Positions 44,728-53,765 of a stretch of DNA of 64,000 bases are shown one piece after another; the first letter of the stretch is position 1, and each line of letters begins with the position of its first letter. Both the position numbers and the translations under genes were made by a program. The DNA comes from Palsa-506 sp963836355. Lineage in GTDB: Bacteria; Actinomycetota; Actinomycetes; Streptosporangiales; Streptosporangiaceae. The DNA is taken from positions 434,001-498,000 of the forward strand of contig CAWIJO010000007.1 in the NCBI GenBank assembly GCA_963836355.1, written 5' to 3'. The notes below the pieces were generated by a model that saw only the letters and a program-made list of their open reading frames with translations, had not been told where the DNA came from and did not search any database.

Positions 44728-44953
44728 TAGTCGATCTGCGCGCCGGGGTCGATCTGGCCGTGCGGCGTTCGTGTAGCCGGTCACCGGCCGGGCGGTGGCT
44801 GCATCCGGCATGGATCCGCAATGGCGGCGGGCCTGGTTAAGTCGTGGCGCGCAGGCCGGCGATGCGGCAGCGGCAGCGCGCAGAAGTGGGCCAGGCCTGT
44901 CCGGGGCCATCATGGGTAGGGCAGCAGTTATACCCAGCATCCGGGAGGCCGTG

Positions 44954-45724
44954 ATGGAGTTCGAGCACATCGTGATCGAGCAGGACGGGCCATTCGCCAC
45001 GATCACGATGAACCAGCCGCTCCGCCGTAACGCACTGTCGGCGGCACACATGGGCGAGCTCATCGACGGATTCACGCAGGTGGGCGGCAGCGACGCGGCA
45101 GGCATCATCCTGGCCGGAGCCGGGCCGGTGTTCAGTGCCGGGCATGACTTCGCCGACGTAGCGAAGGCGGATCTGCAGGCCGCGCGGCGGCTGCTGCGCA
45201 CCTGCACCGAGCTGATGACGCTGATTCAGTCGGTACCTCAGCCAGTGGTCGCCCGGGTGCACGGGCTGGCCACCGCGGCCGGCTGCCAGCTGGTCGCCAG
45301 CTGTGACCTGGCTGTCGCCGCGGAGTCGGCCGCGTTCGCCGCGCCGGGCGGGAAAGGCGGCTGGTTCTGCCACACGCCGATGGTCGCGATCGCCCGCAAC
45401 GTCGGCCGGAAGCGAGCGGCCGAGCTCGCGCTGACCGGGGACGCGATCAGCGCCCGGCAGGCACTGGACTGGGGGCTTGTCAACGCCGTGGTGCCCGACG
45501 CCGGGCTCGACGAGGCAGTGCGCGCCCTGCTCAGCCGGGCTACCCGGGGCAGCAGGCAATCGAAGGGGATCGGCAAGACCACCCTGTATGCCCAGCTCGA
45601 CCTCGGCCAGACCGACGCCTACCGGCTCGCGGTCGAGGTGATGGCCGCGACCTCGCAGACCGACGCCGCCCGGGAGGGAATTGCCGCCTTCCTGGAGAAG
45701 CGCCCGCCGTCCTGGCCGCGATGA
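44954..45724 (+). CDS. Enoyl-CoA hydratase/isomerase-family protein (ECHDC3-like), atypical active site
   Basis: A 256-residue crotonase-fold protein with the oxyanion-hole segments AGHDFADVAK and HGLATAAGCQLVASCDLAVA. The two glutamates used by classical hydratases are missing: Gln occupies the first position (GCQLVASCD) and the second lies in PGGKGGWFC without an acid. That pattern matches the ECHDC3-like branch, whose activity is unclear. The ATG at 44954, with GGGAGG upstream, is preferred over an upstream ATG. A 38-bp palindrome follows the stop. Confidence 0.88.
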   Translation: MEFEHIVIEQDGPFATITMNQPLRRNALSAAHMGELIDGFTQVGGSDAAGIILAGAGPVFSAGHDFADVAKADLQAARRLLRTCTELMTLIQSVPQPVVARVHGLATAAGCQLVASCDLAVAAESAAFAAPGGKGGWFCHTPMVAIARNVGRKRAAELALTGDAISARQALDWGLVNAVVPDAGLDEAVRALLSRATRGSRQSKGIGKTTLYAQLDLGQTDAYRLAVEVMAATSQTDAAREGIAAFLEKRPPSWPR

Positions 45725-45737
45725 CGCGCGGCGGCTA

Positions 45738-45775
45738 CCGGCGTCCGCCGCCGCCCGGGCGGCGGCGGACGCCGG
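45738..45775. terminator. Perfect 38-nt palindrome, bidirectional terminator candidate
   Basis: A 19-bp inverted repeat with no loop bases runs from CCGGCGTCCGCC to GGCGGACGCCGG. It fills the 63-bp gap between the convergent enoyl-CoA hydratase-like gene (+) and the MMPL pseudogene (-). Confidence 0.8.
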
Positions 45776-45787
45776 CGCCGGTGCCGG

Positions 45788-47361
45788 TCAGCGGAGCGCC
45801 GTGACCGGCACCGGAGCGGCAGCGCCCTGCTCGGGCCGCCGCGCCGTCAGCCGGCTCGGCCACCACATCCACCGCCCGATGTCCAGGGTCAGCGCGGTGA
45901 CGAGCACGGACCTGACGATGATCGTGTCGAGCAGCACGCCGAGTGCCACGGTGCAGCCGATCTCGGTGAGGGGCACCAGCGGCAGGGTGCCGAGCATCGC
46001 GAATGTCCCGGCCAGCACGGCGCCCGCCGAGGTGATCACGCCGCCGGTCGCCGCCAGCCCGGTCAGCGCGCCATGCCGGGTACCGGCGAAGCCGAACAGG
46101 TACCTGAAGGCCAGCGCGGACAGGCCAAGTGCCGCCCCGAACGACAGCACCACGGTGCCGATCAGCACCAGCGGCGCGACGACCGACCGCAGCAGCAGGC
46201 CGAGGATGACCAGGACCACCAGCAGCACGAGCGGAATGATCACGTTCCGGTCCCTGGTGGCATACCGTTCGACATCCATGCTGATGGCGGTCCCGCCGCC
46301 GACCTTGGCGTCCGCACCGGGGACGGCGTGCTCGGCCGTTCTGACCCGGCCGATGGTGACGTAGGCCGCCTTGTTATCCGGCTGGCCGGACAGCGTGCCC
46401 TGGACGAAGGCAAGGCCACCGCGGACCTTGGGCGGGGCCACCGCCACGATCCCCTTCGTGCCGGCCAGCGCGCTCCGCAGCTGCGAGGCGGCCTGCGCCT
46501 TGCCGACGACGGAGACCGGGTCGCCTGCGCCGGCCGGGAAGTGCCGGGCCAGGACGTTATCGCCGGGATGCTCTGTCTGCTCGTCGCCGACTCCGCGGAC
46601 AGGTCGCAGCGCTTGCCACGATCGCTGGCCCGGCCCGGTGCAGCGCCACCGCCATCGCCTCATGCCGGTCGGAGTGCCTGCGCAGCTCCTCCCGGTAACG
46701 GGCAACCAGCAGCAGCGCGTGTTCGGTTCCGGCACCCAGCACTAGCACGACCAGGATCCCGCCGCTCTGCCCGTTGACGGTGAGGTTAGCGTGCTTGGTC
46801 AGCAGGTAGATGACCGCCTCGGCGGCGGTCAGCGCCACCCCGGCGGACACGATCGGAAGCAGCTGCCGGACCGGCAACGTGCACCGTCAGGCCGGTTCCG
46901 CCGCGGCCCGCGGTCTGCTTCAGCTGACTGACGAAACCGCCAATGTCGCTCTTGAAGCCAAGGTCAGCGCCCACCAAGGTCTCGATTGCCCGGTGATCAC
47001 GGGATTCGACCGGGCCGGTGACCCTGCCGTGCACGGCAGGCAGGGCGCGGAAGCTCCGCGCGTCCGCTGCCGCCTTGCGCATGTCCGCCGGGGTGATCCC
47101 GGCTGGCCGGAGGTAGACCACGACTGCCGGGTTGAGGTTCTTGGAAACGAACTCGGACTGCAGGCTGAGCTCTTGCGTTGACTCCGCGCTGGCCGGCAGG
47201 TACGCGGAGGCGTCGTTCTTCTCGGCACCCTGCAGCTTGCCGGCCAAGCCGCCGGCGACAACGATCACCGCCAGCCAGAAGACCAGCACCAGGTATTTGG
47301 TCCGCCGTCCGCAGGGGAGCGAAGCGATCCGGCGGGATCTTTTCGTTCCGTCTGATTTCAC
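45788..47361 (-). pseudogene. MMPL/RND-family membrane exporter, multiply rearranged
   Basis: Homology to MmpL-type exporters is spread over three minus-strand frames. The N-terminus (MKSDGTKRSRRIASLPCGRR to GLTVHVAGPA) is intact. A deletion joins it to PVRQLLPIVSAGVALTAAEA...HRAGPAIVASAAT; next comes a 48-bp block that encodes the expected following words on the opposite strand (46556-46603). Then a large gap is followed by VLARHFPAGAG...ALAFRYLFGFAG, a deletion of about 37 residues (the PLFVFVFLVALGIDYN region), and TRHGALTGLAATGGVITSAG to the end. Intact relatives are about 700-740 residues; about 525 codons remain. It was a proton-driven lipid or drug exporter. Confidence 0.88.
46556..46603 (+). 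other. Micro-inverted 48-bp block inside the MMPL pseudogene
   Basis: Read on the plus strand the block encodes VIAGMLCLLVADSADR. Family members have this segment directly after ASAAT on the same strand. The minus-strand gene ends in ASAAT at 46602-46616 and its reading frame then breaks. Flipping the block restores ASAATVIAGMLCLLVADSAD. Confidence 0.85.
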
Positions 47362-47402
47362 GCCGTTCCTCCCCGGGGCGAGGTTCTGCTACCGTCATCG
47401 TC

Positions 47403-47421
47403 GAGACATAAGATGTATCTC
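47403..47421. promoter_or_regulatory. Operator-like dyad between the MMPL pseudogene and alditol oxidase
   Basis: GAGACATAAGATGTATCTC has GAGA/TCTC ends and matches at 6 of 9 dyad positions. It lies in the 70-90-bp divergent promoter region and is followed by another TATCTC at 47443. Such sites are typical for TetR/PadR repressors of MMPL pumps; no regulator gene is adjacent. Confidence 0.4.
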
Positions 47422-47450
47422 GTTAGCTGGAGGTGTCAAGTTATATCTCA

Positions 47451-48770
47451 ATGCTGCCCACCAGCCGGATGGCCACCAGCCGGATGGCCACCAGCCGGAT
47501 GACAAGGCGGCGGACTAACTGGGCCGGGAACATCACTTTCAGCGCAAAGCGGTTCCACTGCCCGGCCACCGCCGGGGAGCTGCAGCGTCTCGTCGCGGGA
47601 GCCAGCCAGATCCGCGCCCTCGGCACCGGGCACTCGTTCAACCGGATCGCCGACTGCCCCGGTGACCTGGTCTCGGTCGCGGGCCTGCCGAAGGTCATCA
47701 AGATTAATCCCGGCCAGGCAACCGTCACCGTTAGCGCCGGCCTGCGGTACGGGGACTTCGCCGGGCGGCTGCACGAAGCAGGCTGGGCGCTGCGCAACCT
47801 CGGCTCGCTGCCGCATATCTCGGTCGCAGGCGCATGCGCCACCGGCACGCACGGCTCCGGGGACAGCAACGGCAACCTCGCGACAGCCGTTTCGGCGCTG
47901 GAGATGGTGACTGCCGGGGGCGACATGGTGACGCTTAGCCGACAGAACGACGGTGCGGTATTCGCCGGGGCCGTCGTGGGCCTCGGCGCGCTCGGGATCG
48001 TCACCAGCCTGACGCTGGACCTGGTGCCGGCCTTTGCCATCCGGCAGTACGTCTACGAGGGACTCCCCCTTGACCAGCTGGACGAGCAGCTCGCTGGCAT
48101 CTTCGCCAGCGGCTACAGCGTGAGCCTGTTCACCGGCTGGCGCGGCCGCCAGATCGGGCAGGTGTGGCGCAAGCGCCTGGCCAGCCCGGCCGGCTCCGGT
48201 CGGCCCGAGCCGACCCGCTGGCTCGGTGCCGAACTGGCCAGCGGGCCGCGCCACCCGGTACCTGGCATGCCCGCCGCGCACTGCACCGAGCAGCAGGGCG
48301 TGCCCGGCCCCTGGCATCTGCGGCTGCCGCATTTCCGGCTGGACTTCACGCCGAGCAGTGGCGCGGAACTGCAGTCGGAGTACCTGGTCCCGCGCGAGCA
48401 CGCGATCGAGGCGCTGGCGGCCATCGAGCGCATCGGCGGACAGCTGGCGCCGGTGCTGCAGATCTCGGAGATCCGCACGGTGGCGGCGGACGACCTGTGG
48501 CTGAGCCCGAGTTACCGGCGCCCGTCGGTTGCCATTCATTTCACCTGGATCAACGACCCGGCCGCCGTTGCTCCGGTGCTCGCCGCGGTCGAGGACCAGC
48601 TTGCGCCGCTAGGCCCGCGCCCGCACTGGGGCAAGCTGTTCTCGGTCAGCCCGGCAGTGGTGCGCGGGCTGTACCAGCGGCTGCCCGATTTCCAGCGGCT
48701 ACGCGGTGCGTATGACCCGGCGGGCAAGTTCGGGAACGAGCTGGTCGACTCCTACCTGCCGGCCGGTTAG
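47451..48770 (+). CDS. Alditol oxidase (FAD-linked, AldO/xylitol oxidase family)
   Basis: About 439 residues, closely following the Streptomyces AldO pattern: TNWAGNITFSAKR at the start, RALGTGHSFNRIAD (histidine that carries covalent FAD), LGSLPHISVAGACATGTHGSG, PGMPAAHCTEQQGVPGPWH, RLDFTPSSGAELQSEYLVPREHA, EIRTVAADDLWLSPSY and FTWINDPAAV. It oxidises polyols such as xylitol or sorbitol to aldoses with O2, releasing H2O2. The N-terminus contains three SRMAT repeats, so several in-frame ATGs exist (47451, 47469, 47484, 47499) and a GTG at 47433; the true start is unclear. Confidence 0.9.
   Translation: MLPTSRMATSRMATSRMTRRRTNWAGNITFSAKRFHCPATAGELQRLVAGASQIRALGTGHSFNRIADCPGDLVSVAGLPKVIKINPGQATVTVSAGLRYGDFAGRLHEAGWALRNLGSLPHISVAGACATGTHGSGDSNGNLATAVSALEMVTAGGDMVTLSRQNDGAVFAGAVVGLGALGIVTSLTLDLVPAFAIRQYVYEGLPLDQLDEQLAGIFASGYSVSLFTGWRGRQIGQVWRKRLASPAGSGRPEPTRWLGAELASGPRHPVPGMPAAHCTEQQGVPGPWHLRLPHFRLDFTPSSGAELQSEYLVPREHAIEALAAIERIGGQLAPVLQISEIRTVAADDLWLSPSYRRPSVAIHFTWINDPAAVAPVLAAVEDQLAPLGPRPHWGKLFSVSPAVVRGLYQRLPDFQRLRGAYDPAGKFGNELVDSYLPAG
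47461..47505 (+). repeat. 15-bp tandem unit repeated three times at the alditol oxidase start
   Basis: CCAGCCGGATGGCCA occurs at 47461-47475 and 47476-47490, with a slightly diverged third copy. It encodes SRMAT SRMAT SRMT and multiplies the possible ATG starts. Confidence 0.9.
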
Positions 48771-49270
48771 GTGCCACCGATGCCCAGCACGGTCAGCGCC
48801 ACCAGGATGAACGTGATAACGGCGAAGACACCATGCGCGACCACGACCGGCACCGGGAAGTTACGCTCGGGCGGCCCGACGACGAACACGACCTCGGCGG
48901 CGCCAGCTGGCGCGGCACCGCCGCCGACGGTGGCCGCCTTGGCGGTCCTGGCCGCGTTGACGGGGCCGGCCGCGTTGGCGGCGCGATGCACCGGAATCCA
49001 GCGGGTGAGCATGGTGAGCCCGAGCAGCACGACCGGTAGCAGAATGAAAAACGCGGCCCATGCCAGCCGTGTCTCCGGCACGTAAAGGTAGACAATCCAG
49101 ATGGTCACGCCAGCAAGAGCGAGCGCAACGTGGCTGAACACGACCGGAGCTCTTAACCGGCTGGCGGCGGCGCCGGCTACGCTCCCGTCGTGCTCGATCA
49201 GCCACACGGCGAATAGGTAGAGACCGCCAGCAGCGGTAATGAGCCAGGTGGTCAGCGCGGCAATATCCAT
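48767..49270 (-). CDS. Four-helix membrane protein of unknown function
   Basis: A 167-residue protein with four hydrophobic segments: LTTWLITAAGGLYLFAVWLI, VVFSHVALALAGVTIWIVYL, AWAAFFILLPVVLLGLTML, and VVVAHGVFAVITFILVALTV at the end. A hydrophilic loop rich in Ala and Gly lies between helices 3 and 4. It shows regularly spaced His residues (SHVALALAG, VAHGVFAV), as in small heme-binding or DUF-type membrane proteins, but no family was identified. Its stop overlaps that of the alditol oxidase gene by 4 bp (tail to tail). Confidence 0.7.
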   Translation of the reverse strand: MDIAALTTWLITAAGGLYLFAVWLIEHDGSVAGAAASRLRAPVVFSHVALALAGVTIWIVYLYVPETRLAWAAFFILLPVVLLGLTMLTRWIPVHRAANAAGPVNAARTAKAATVGGGAAPAGAAEVVFVVGPPERNFPVPVVVAHGVFAVITFILVALTVLGIGGT

Positions 49271-49328
49271 GATCTCGTCTCATCGGCAGCAGAGCTGCGC
49301 TCAGGAAGCAAAGGTACATCCGGGAGAG

Positions 49329-49389
49329 CTAGCGGTGCGCCCGGCGGGCTAGCGGTGCGCCGGGCGGGCTAGCGGTGCGCCCGGGCGGG
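49329..49389 (+). repeat. Three 20-21-bp tandem units in a gene-free interval
   Basis: Units CTAGCGGTGCGCCCGGCGGG (49329-49348), a one-base variant (49349-49368) and a one-base-longer copy (49369-49389), followed by a degenerate fourth. No gene is seen in 49271-49596. Confidence 0.85.
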
Positions 49390-49596
49390 CTAGCGCGGCA
49401 CCCGGGAAAGCTACTTGCCCCACGTCCAGAGAAACGGAGTTCTTGCACGTGCAGTTCATGATGGATCCGCGGGCGGCGCTCACACCCGGACTAGCCGCCA
49501 GGTGCGGCCGCCCAGCACCCGCCCTAGCGGCAGCGGAACGAAATTCAGCTGAAACGGATTGTCCGCCGGCCGGTGCCTCCGCTGCGGCGCGCAGCG

Positions 49597-50610
49597 TTAG
49601 CGGCGCGGATCGACGAGGATCTTGGGTCCGGGGCCCGAGCCGGGCGGGCGCCATCCGGCCAGCACGTCAGCGGCCTCGCCGAGCCCGACGGTCGCAGCCA
49701 CCAGCGGCCGCGGATCCACCGATCCGGCGGCGTAATGCTCGATCGCCCCGGTCAGCGCACGCGAGCCGCCGAGTATGCCGACGGCGGTCACGTCCTTGAG
49801 GACCATCGCCCGGGTATCGATGAGACTGGGCCGGCCGGCCAGCCCGACGCAGACGATCCGTTTACCTGGCTCTATGAGATCTAGCGCGAGCGCGGGGAGG
49901 TCGGCGGCATTAGAGCAGTCGATGACGGCGTCGTACGGGAGCGACGGGAGGCTGACGGCCGTCCAGGCGCCGGCCACCCCGAGCGCAGCGGCGAAGGCGA
50001 CCGACTCCGGGGTCTGCCCGAGCACGTGCACCTCGGCATCGGCGGCCAGCGCGAACTGGGCGGCGAGCAGGCCGATGGTGCCGGGCCCGAGCACCAGCAC
50101 CCGGTCGCCGGGTGCGATGGCCGCGGCCTGCACGGCCCGCAGCGCGCTGCCACCCGGCTCGGCCAGCGCGCCGGCCTCGGCGTCGACGGAGCCTGGCAGC
50201 TGCCGCAGCGCCGTGACCGGGACCGCTACTTGCTCGGCGAGCGCGCCAGGCCAGCCGCCGCGGATGCCGATCTCGGCCCGGTCTGCGCAGACCCAGTGCA
50301 GCCCGTCGCGGCAGGGCCGGCACCGGCCGCAGCCCAGCATGGTGTCGCCGGTGACCCGCCGGCCCAGCCAGGCCTGGTCGGCGTCGTCGCCGGCCGCCGA
50401 CACGGTCCCGCTCCACTCATGCCCGGGGCGCACCGGATAGGCCGCGCGGCCCTGGTGCAGGTAGGCCATCTCGCCGGTGAAGAACTCGACATCGGTTCCG
50501 CAGACGCCTACCCGCTCGACGTCGACGATGGCCTGGCCGGGCGCGGCTGCCGGGCGCGCGACGTTGGCGACCTCGGCCTGCCGCGGCCCGGTGATGACGA
50601 AAGCCCTCAT
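49597..50610 (-). CDS. Zinc-dependent medium-chain alcohol/polyol dehydrogenase
   Basis: A 337-residue MDR enzyme: GVCGTDVEFF and GHEWSG (catalytic zinc), CGRCRPCRDGLHWVC (structural zinc), VLVLGPGTIGLLAAQFAL (cofactor). The segment GVCGTDVEFFTGEM resembles sugar-acid or threonine-type dehydrogenases. It is divergent from the IlvD/Edd dehydratase with a 56-bp gap, suggesting a shared promoter and a sugar-acid degradation pathway (dehydrogenase plus dehydratase). Confidence 0.9.
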   Translation of the reverse strand: MRAFVITGPRQAEVANVARPAAAPGQAIVDVERVGVCGTDVEFFTGEMAYLHQGRAAYPVRPGHEWSGTVSAAGDDADQAWLGRRVTGDTMLGCGRCRPCRDGLHWVCADRAEIGIRGGWPGALAEQVAVPVTALRQLPGSVDAEAGALAEPGGSALRAVQAAAIAPGDRVLVLGPGTIGLLAAQFALAADAEVHVLGQTPESVAFAAALGVAGAWTAVSLPSLPYDAVIDCSNAADLPALALDLIEPGKRIVCVGLAGRPSLIDTRAMVLKDVTAVGILGGSRALTGAIEHYAAGSVDPRPLVAATVGLGEAADVLAGWRPPGSGPGPKILVDPRR

Positions 50611-50666
50611 GACGTAGCAGACTCTGCCACGGGGGATATCCAGGCGGCGGGAGAAACGAGCAGCTC

Positions 50667-52425
50667 ATGCCGGGACCAGCCAGCACGGCGCCAGCCAGCA
50701 CGGCGCCAGCCAGTAACGGGGTACGCAGCGCGCAGTGGTATGCGGGAACCGGCCGGAACGCCTACATCCACCGTGCCTGGATGCGGCGCGGGCTCCCGGC
50801 GCACGCGTTCGATGGGCGCCCGCACATCGCGATCGCCAACGCCGCGTCGGACCTGGCGCCGTGCAACTCGCACCTGAACGAGGTCGCCGACAGCGTCAAG
50901 CAGGGCGTCTGGGAAGCCGGCGGCGTGCCGATGAACCTGCCGGTCGTGTCGCTGGGCGAGACGCTGGTCAAGCCCACCGCCATGCTCTGGCGGAACATGG
51001 CCGCCATGGCCGCCGAGGAGATGCTGCGTGCCAATCCGGTGGACGGGGTGGTGCTGCTCGGCGGCTGCGACAAGACCATCCCGTCGCTGCTGATGGCCGC
51101 CGCCTCGGTTGACCTCCCTGCCGTGGTCGTGCCCGGCGGCCCGATGCTGACCGGCACGTTCCGCGGCCAGCCGCTCGGCTGCGGCACCGACGTGTGGAAG
51201 CTGAGCGAGCAGGTCCGGGCCGGCCAGCTGCCGGAACCCGCGTTCATCGCGTCCGAGTCTTCGATGATCCGCAGCCGCGGGCACTGCAACACGATGGGCA
51301 CGGCCTCGACGATGGCCTGCATGGCCGAGGCGCTCGGCATCGCCATCCCGGGATTCGCCAGCACTCCGGCGGCGGACAGCCGGCTGCTGGAGGGCGCGCA
51401 TGCCGCCGGGCGGCTCGCTGTCGAGCTGGTCGCCGACGGCCGCTGTCCTAGCGCGGTGCTGTCCAGGGGCTCGTTCCTGAACGCGATCGTCGCGCTCGCG
51501 GCGACCGGCGGGTCCACCAACGCGGTAGTGCACCTGCTCGCGATCGCCGGGCGGCTCGGGATCGATCTCTCGCTTGATGACTTCGACCGGACCGGGGCTG
51601 GCGTGCCGCTGCTCGTCGACCTGCAGCCGGCGCCGGCACCTGATGGAGGACTTCCACCGTGCGGGCGGGCTGCTGGCCGTGCTGCGCGAGGTGCAGGACC
51701 TGCTGGATCATGCCGCGCTCACGGTGACGGGGCGCCCGCTGGTGGAGCACCTGGCTGACGCCTCGATCTGGGATGACGACGTGATCCGGCGGCGGGAGGC
51801 GCCGCTGCAGGAGAGCGCGGGGATCGCCGTGCTGCAGGGGAACCTGGCGCCGTCGGGGGCGGTGATCAAACCCGCCGCGGCGTCGGTGCCGCTGCTGCGG
51901 CACCGGGGCCGGGCCGTCGTGTTCGACAGCATCGAGGACATGCAGCACCGGATCGATGACCCGGCGCTGGACGCGGACGAAGACTCGGTGCTGGTGCTGC
52001 GCGGCTGCGGGCCGAAGGGATACCCGGGGATGCCCGAGGTGGCGAACCTGCCGCTGCCGCCGAAGCTGCTGCGGCGCGGCGTCCGCGACATGGTGCGCAT
52101 CTGCGACGGCCGGATGAGCGGGACGGCATACGGCACGGTAGTCCTGCACGTCGCGCCGGAGGCTGCCGCGGGCGGGCCGCTCGGGCGGGTGCAGACCGGC
52201 GACTACGTAATCCTCGACGTGGCGGCCCGGCGGCTGGACGTGGACATCCCGGCGGCTGAGCTGGCCGCGCGGCAGCCGTCCGCGGCGATGGTGGCCGCCT
52301 TCGCCGCACCGCGCCGGGGCTGGGAGCGGCTGTACATCGATCACGTTCTGCAGGCTGATCGCGGCGCTGACCTGGATTTCCTGCTTGGCTCCAGCGGATC
52401 GGCGGTTACCCGCGACTCGCACTGA
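50667..52425 (+). pseudogene. IlvD/Edd-family sugar-acid dehydratase, frameshifted
   Basis: The N-terminal part contains the Fe-S cluster cysteines (NAASDLAPCNSHLNEVA, LLGGCDKTIPSLLMAAAS, SRGHCNTMGTASTM) and the ATGGSTNAVVHLLAIAGR helix. Near 51630 the frame shifts by one base within VPLLVDLQPA/GRHLMEDFHRAGG; the rest (ILAVLQGNLAP-like, GCGPKGYPGMPE, DGRMSGTAYGTVVLHVAPEA) continues in the second frame to 52425. Both parts together have the full family length, about 570-580 residues. Substrates of this subgroup are pentonates or other aldonates, or dihydroxy acids. Only one lesion is seen, so a sequencing error is possible. The start contains 15-bp repeats (50676-50713). Confidence 0.85.
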
Positions 52426-52537
52426 GCCGGGCCAGCGGCTCGCACTGAGCCGGGACCGCATGCCCGCCGGCCGGCAACCTGTAGCCTTCAGGTTCGGTAT
52501 ACGCACAAATTGTCCGCAGAGCGTGAGGTGGGTGCAG

Positions 52538-53180
52538 GTGGATAGCAGCCAGGACCGGATGGCGGAGTTCTTGCGCGCCAACCAGTCCAAGCTCCTTGAC
52601 CGCTGGGGCGAGATCGTCAGCGTGAGCGTCGGCGACCGGGTCTCGGCGGCCGAGCTTGGCCGCGAGCTTGCGGAGCTGTACGCGCTGATCCTGCGGTCCT
52701 TGCCCGGCGGCGACGAGTCAGCCCGCGGCGAGCTGCGCGCCGTGCTGGCCGAGCTATCCAGGTCCCGGGCGCGACGCGGATTCTCGCCGAGCGAAACCGC
52801 GGTTGGCGTCTTCTCGCTCAAGGACGCCGTCTACGAGCTGGTCTGCGATTCTGCCGATCTGGTCGCGGAATACCTCGGGTTCGCGCGCACCATTGATGAT
52901 CTTGGCCTGCTCACCTTCGAGACGTTCGTCGCGGCCAGGGAGCAGGTGATCACCCACCAGGCCGAGTCCATGCTGGAGCTTTCCACGCCGGTGGTGCGGC
53001 TGTGGGACGGGATTATCGCGGTGCCGCTGGTCGGCACGCTCGACTCCGCCCGCACCCAGCTAGTGATGGAGAAGATGCTGGATGCACTGGTGCAGACCGG
53101 CGCCGAGCACGCGGTGATCGACATTACCGGCGTGCCGACGGTAGACACCGAGGTGGCCCAGCACCTGCTCAAAACCGTTG
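52538..53180 (+). pseudogene. rsbR: rsbR-like stressosome regulator, 5' part only
   Basis: From GTG 52538 the frame encodes an RsbR-type protein: an N-terminal helical globin-like domain (residues 1-130), then a STAS domain beginning VVRLWDGIIAVPLVGTLDSA and reaching VIDITGVPTVDTEVAQHLLKTV. There the homology stops at 53180; the frame runs on for 20 unrelated codons. The missing C-terminal STAS segment is found inverted immediately downstream (53261-53437, minus strand). RsbR proteins are stressosome subunits that, with RsbS, hold RsbT. Confidence 0.88.
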
Positions 53181-53437
53181 CTGGACGCTCTGGTCCTGCA
53201 GGTCGATCTGGATGGACACCAGCAGGGTGTTACCGATCTTGAGGATCGGCACGCGCTCCATCAGGCCGGCACCACCTTGAGGCCGCTGCTGCGCAGCGCA
53301 TACGCCAGCGCGTCGGCGAGCGTCTGCTTGGTCGGCACGTCACCGAACTCGATGCCGAGCGACACGATGGTGTGGGCGATCTGCGGCCGGATCCCGGAAA
53401 TGACGCACTCGGCGCCCATCAGCCGGGCGGCGACCAG
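53181..53437 (-). pseudogene. Inverted block A: rsbR 3' end plus rsbS 5' end
   Basis: On the minus strand, from 53437 down, the block reads LVAARLMGAECVISGIRPQI...DALAYALRSSGLKVVPA-stop, which is the missing end of the RsbR STAS domain. The stop overlaps (TGATG) an ATG at 53261 that begins RsbS: MERVPILKIGNTLLVSIQID...DQSV. RsbS is then broken at about 53183. The retained overlap shows this is one contiguous piece of an rsbRS operon, now lying backwards next to the 5' part of rsbR. Confidence 0.88.
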
Positions 53438-53757
53438 CTGCCGGACGCGCACGATGTCATCGCCGGCGCCGATGCGCAGTTCCACCATCAGGCCCGGCCG
53501 TTGAGGATACGCAAGCCCTTTTCGGTGTTCAGCGCGGTGCGGATTCCGTCCAGCGAAAGGCCGAGCTCGACCAGCGTGATCGCGACGGCCGGGCGCATGC
53601 CCACCAGCACCGTCTCCGCGTCGAACAGCCGGGACATATGGCCGATGGTGGATAGCATCCGGCCGATGAAGGAATCGACGATCTCCACGCCGGTGATGTC
53701 GATGATCACCCCGGTAGCGCCGGTGGCCACGATCTTCTCGGCGAGATCCTCCTGGAG
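53438..53757 (-). pseudogene. Inverted block B: rsbS 3' end plus rsbT 5' end
   Basis: From 53757 down, the minus strand reads LQEDLAEKIVATGATGVIID...ITGVEIVDSFIGRML...ALNTEKGLRILNGRA-stop, the rest of RsbS including its STAS core. TGATG then overlaps the start of RsbT: MVELRIGAGDDIVRVRQ, after which homology ends at block A. The RsbT kinase domain is absent from the window. Confidence 0.88.
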
Positions 53758-53765
53758 CGGTAGCG

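Noticed and set aside
49349..49654. A 101-codon minus-strand frame beside the zinc dehydrogenase
   Set aside because: It overlaps the end of the dehydrogenase gene and is built from the 20-bp repeats; no homology is apparent.
51610..51650. Programmed ribosomal frameshifting in the IlvD/Edd gene
   Set aside because: No slippery heptamer or downstream structure typical of programmed shifts was seen, and the family is not known to use it.
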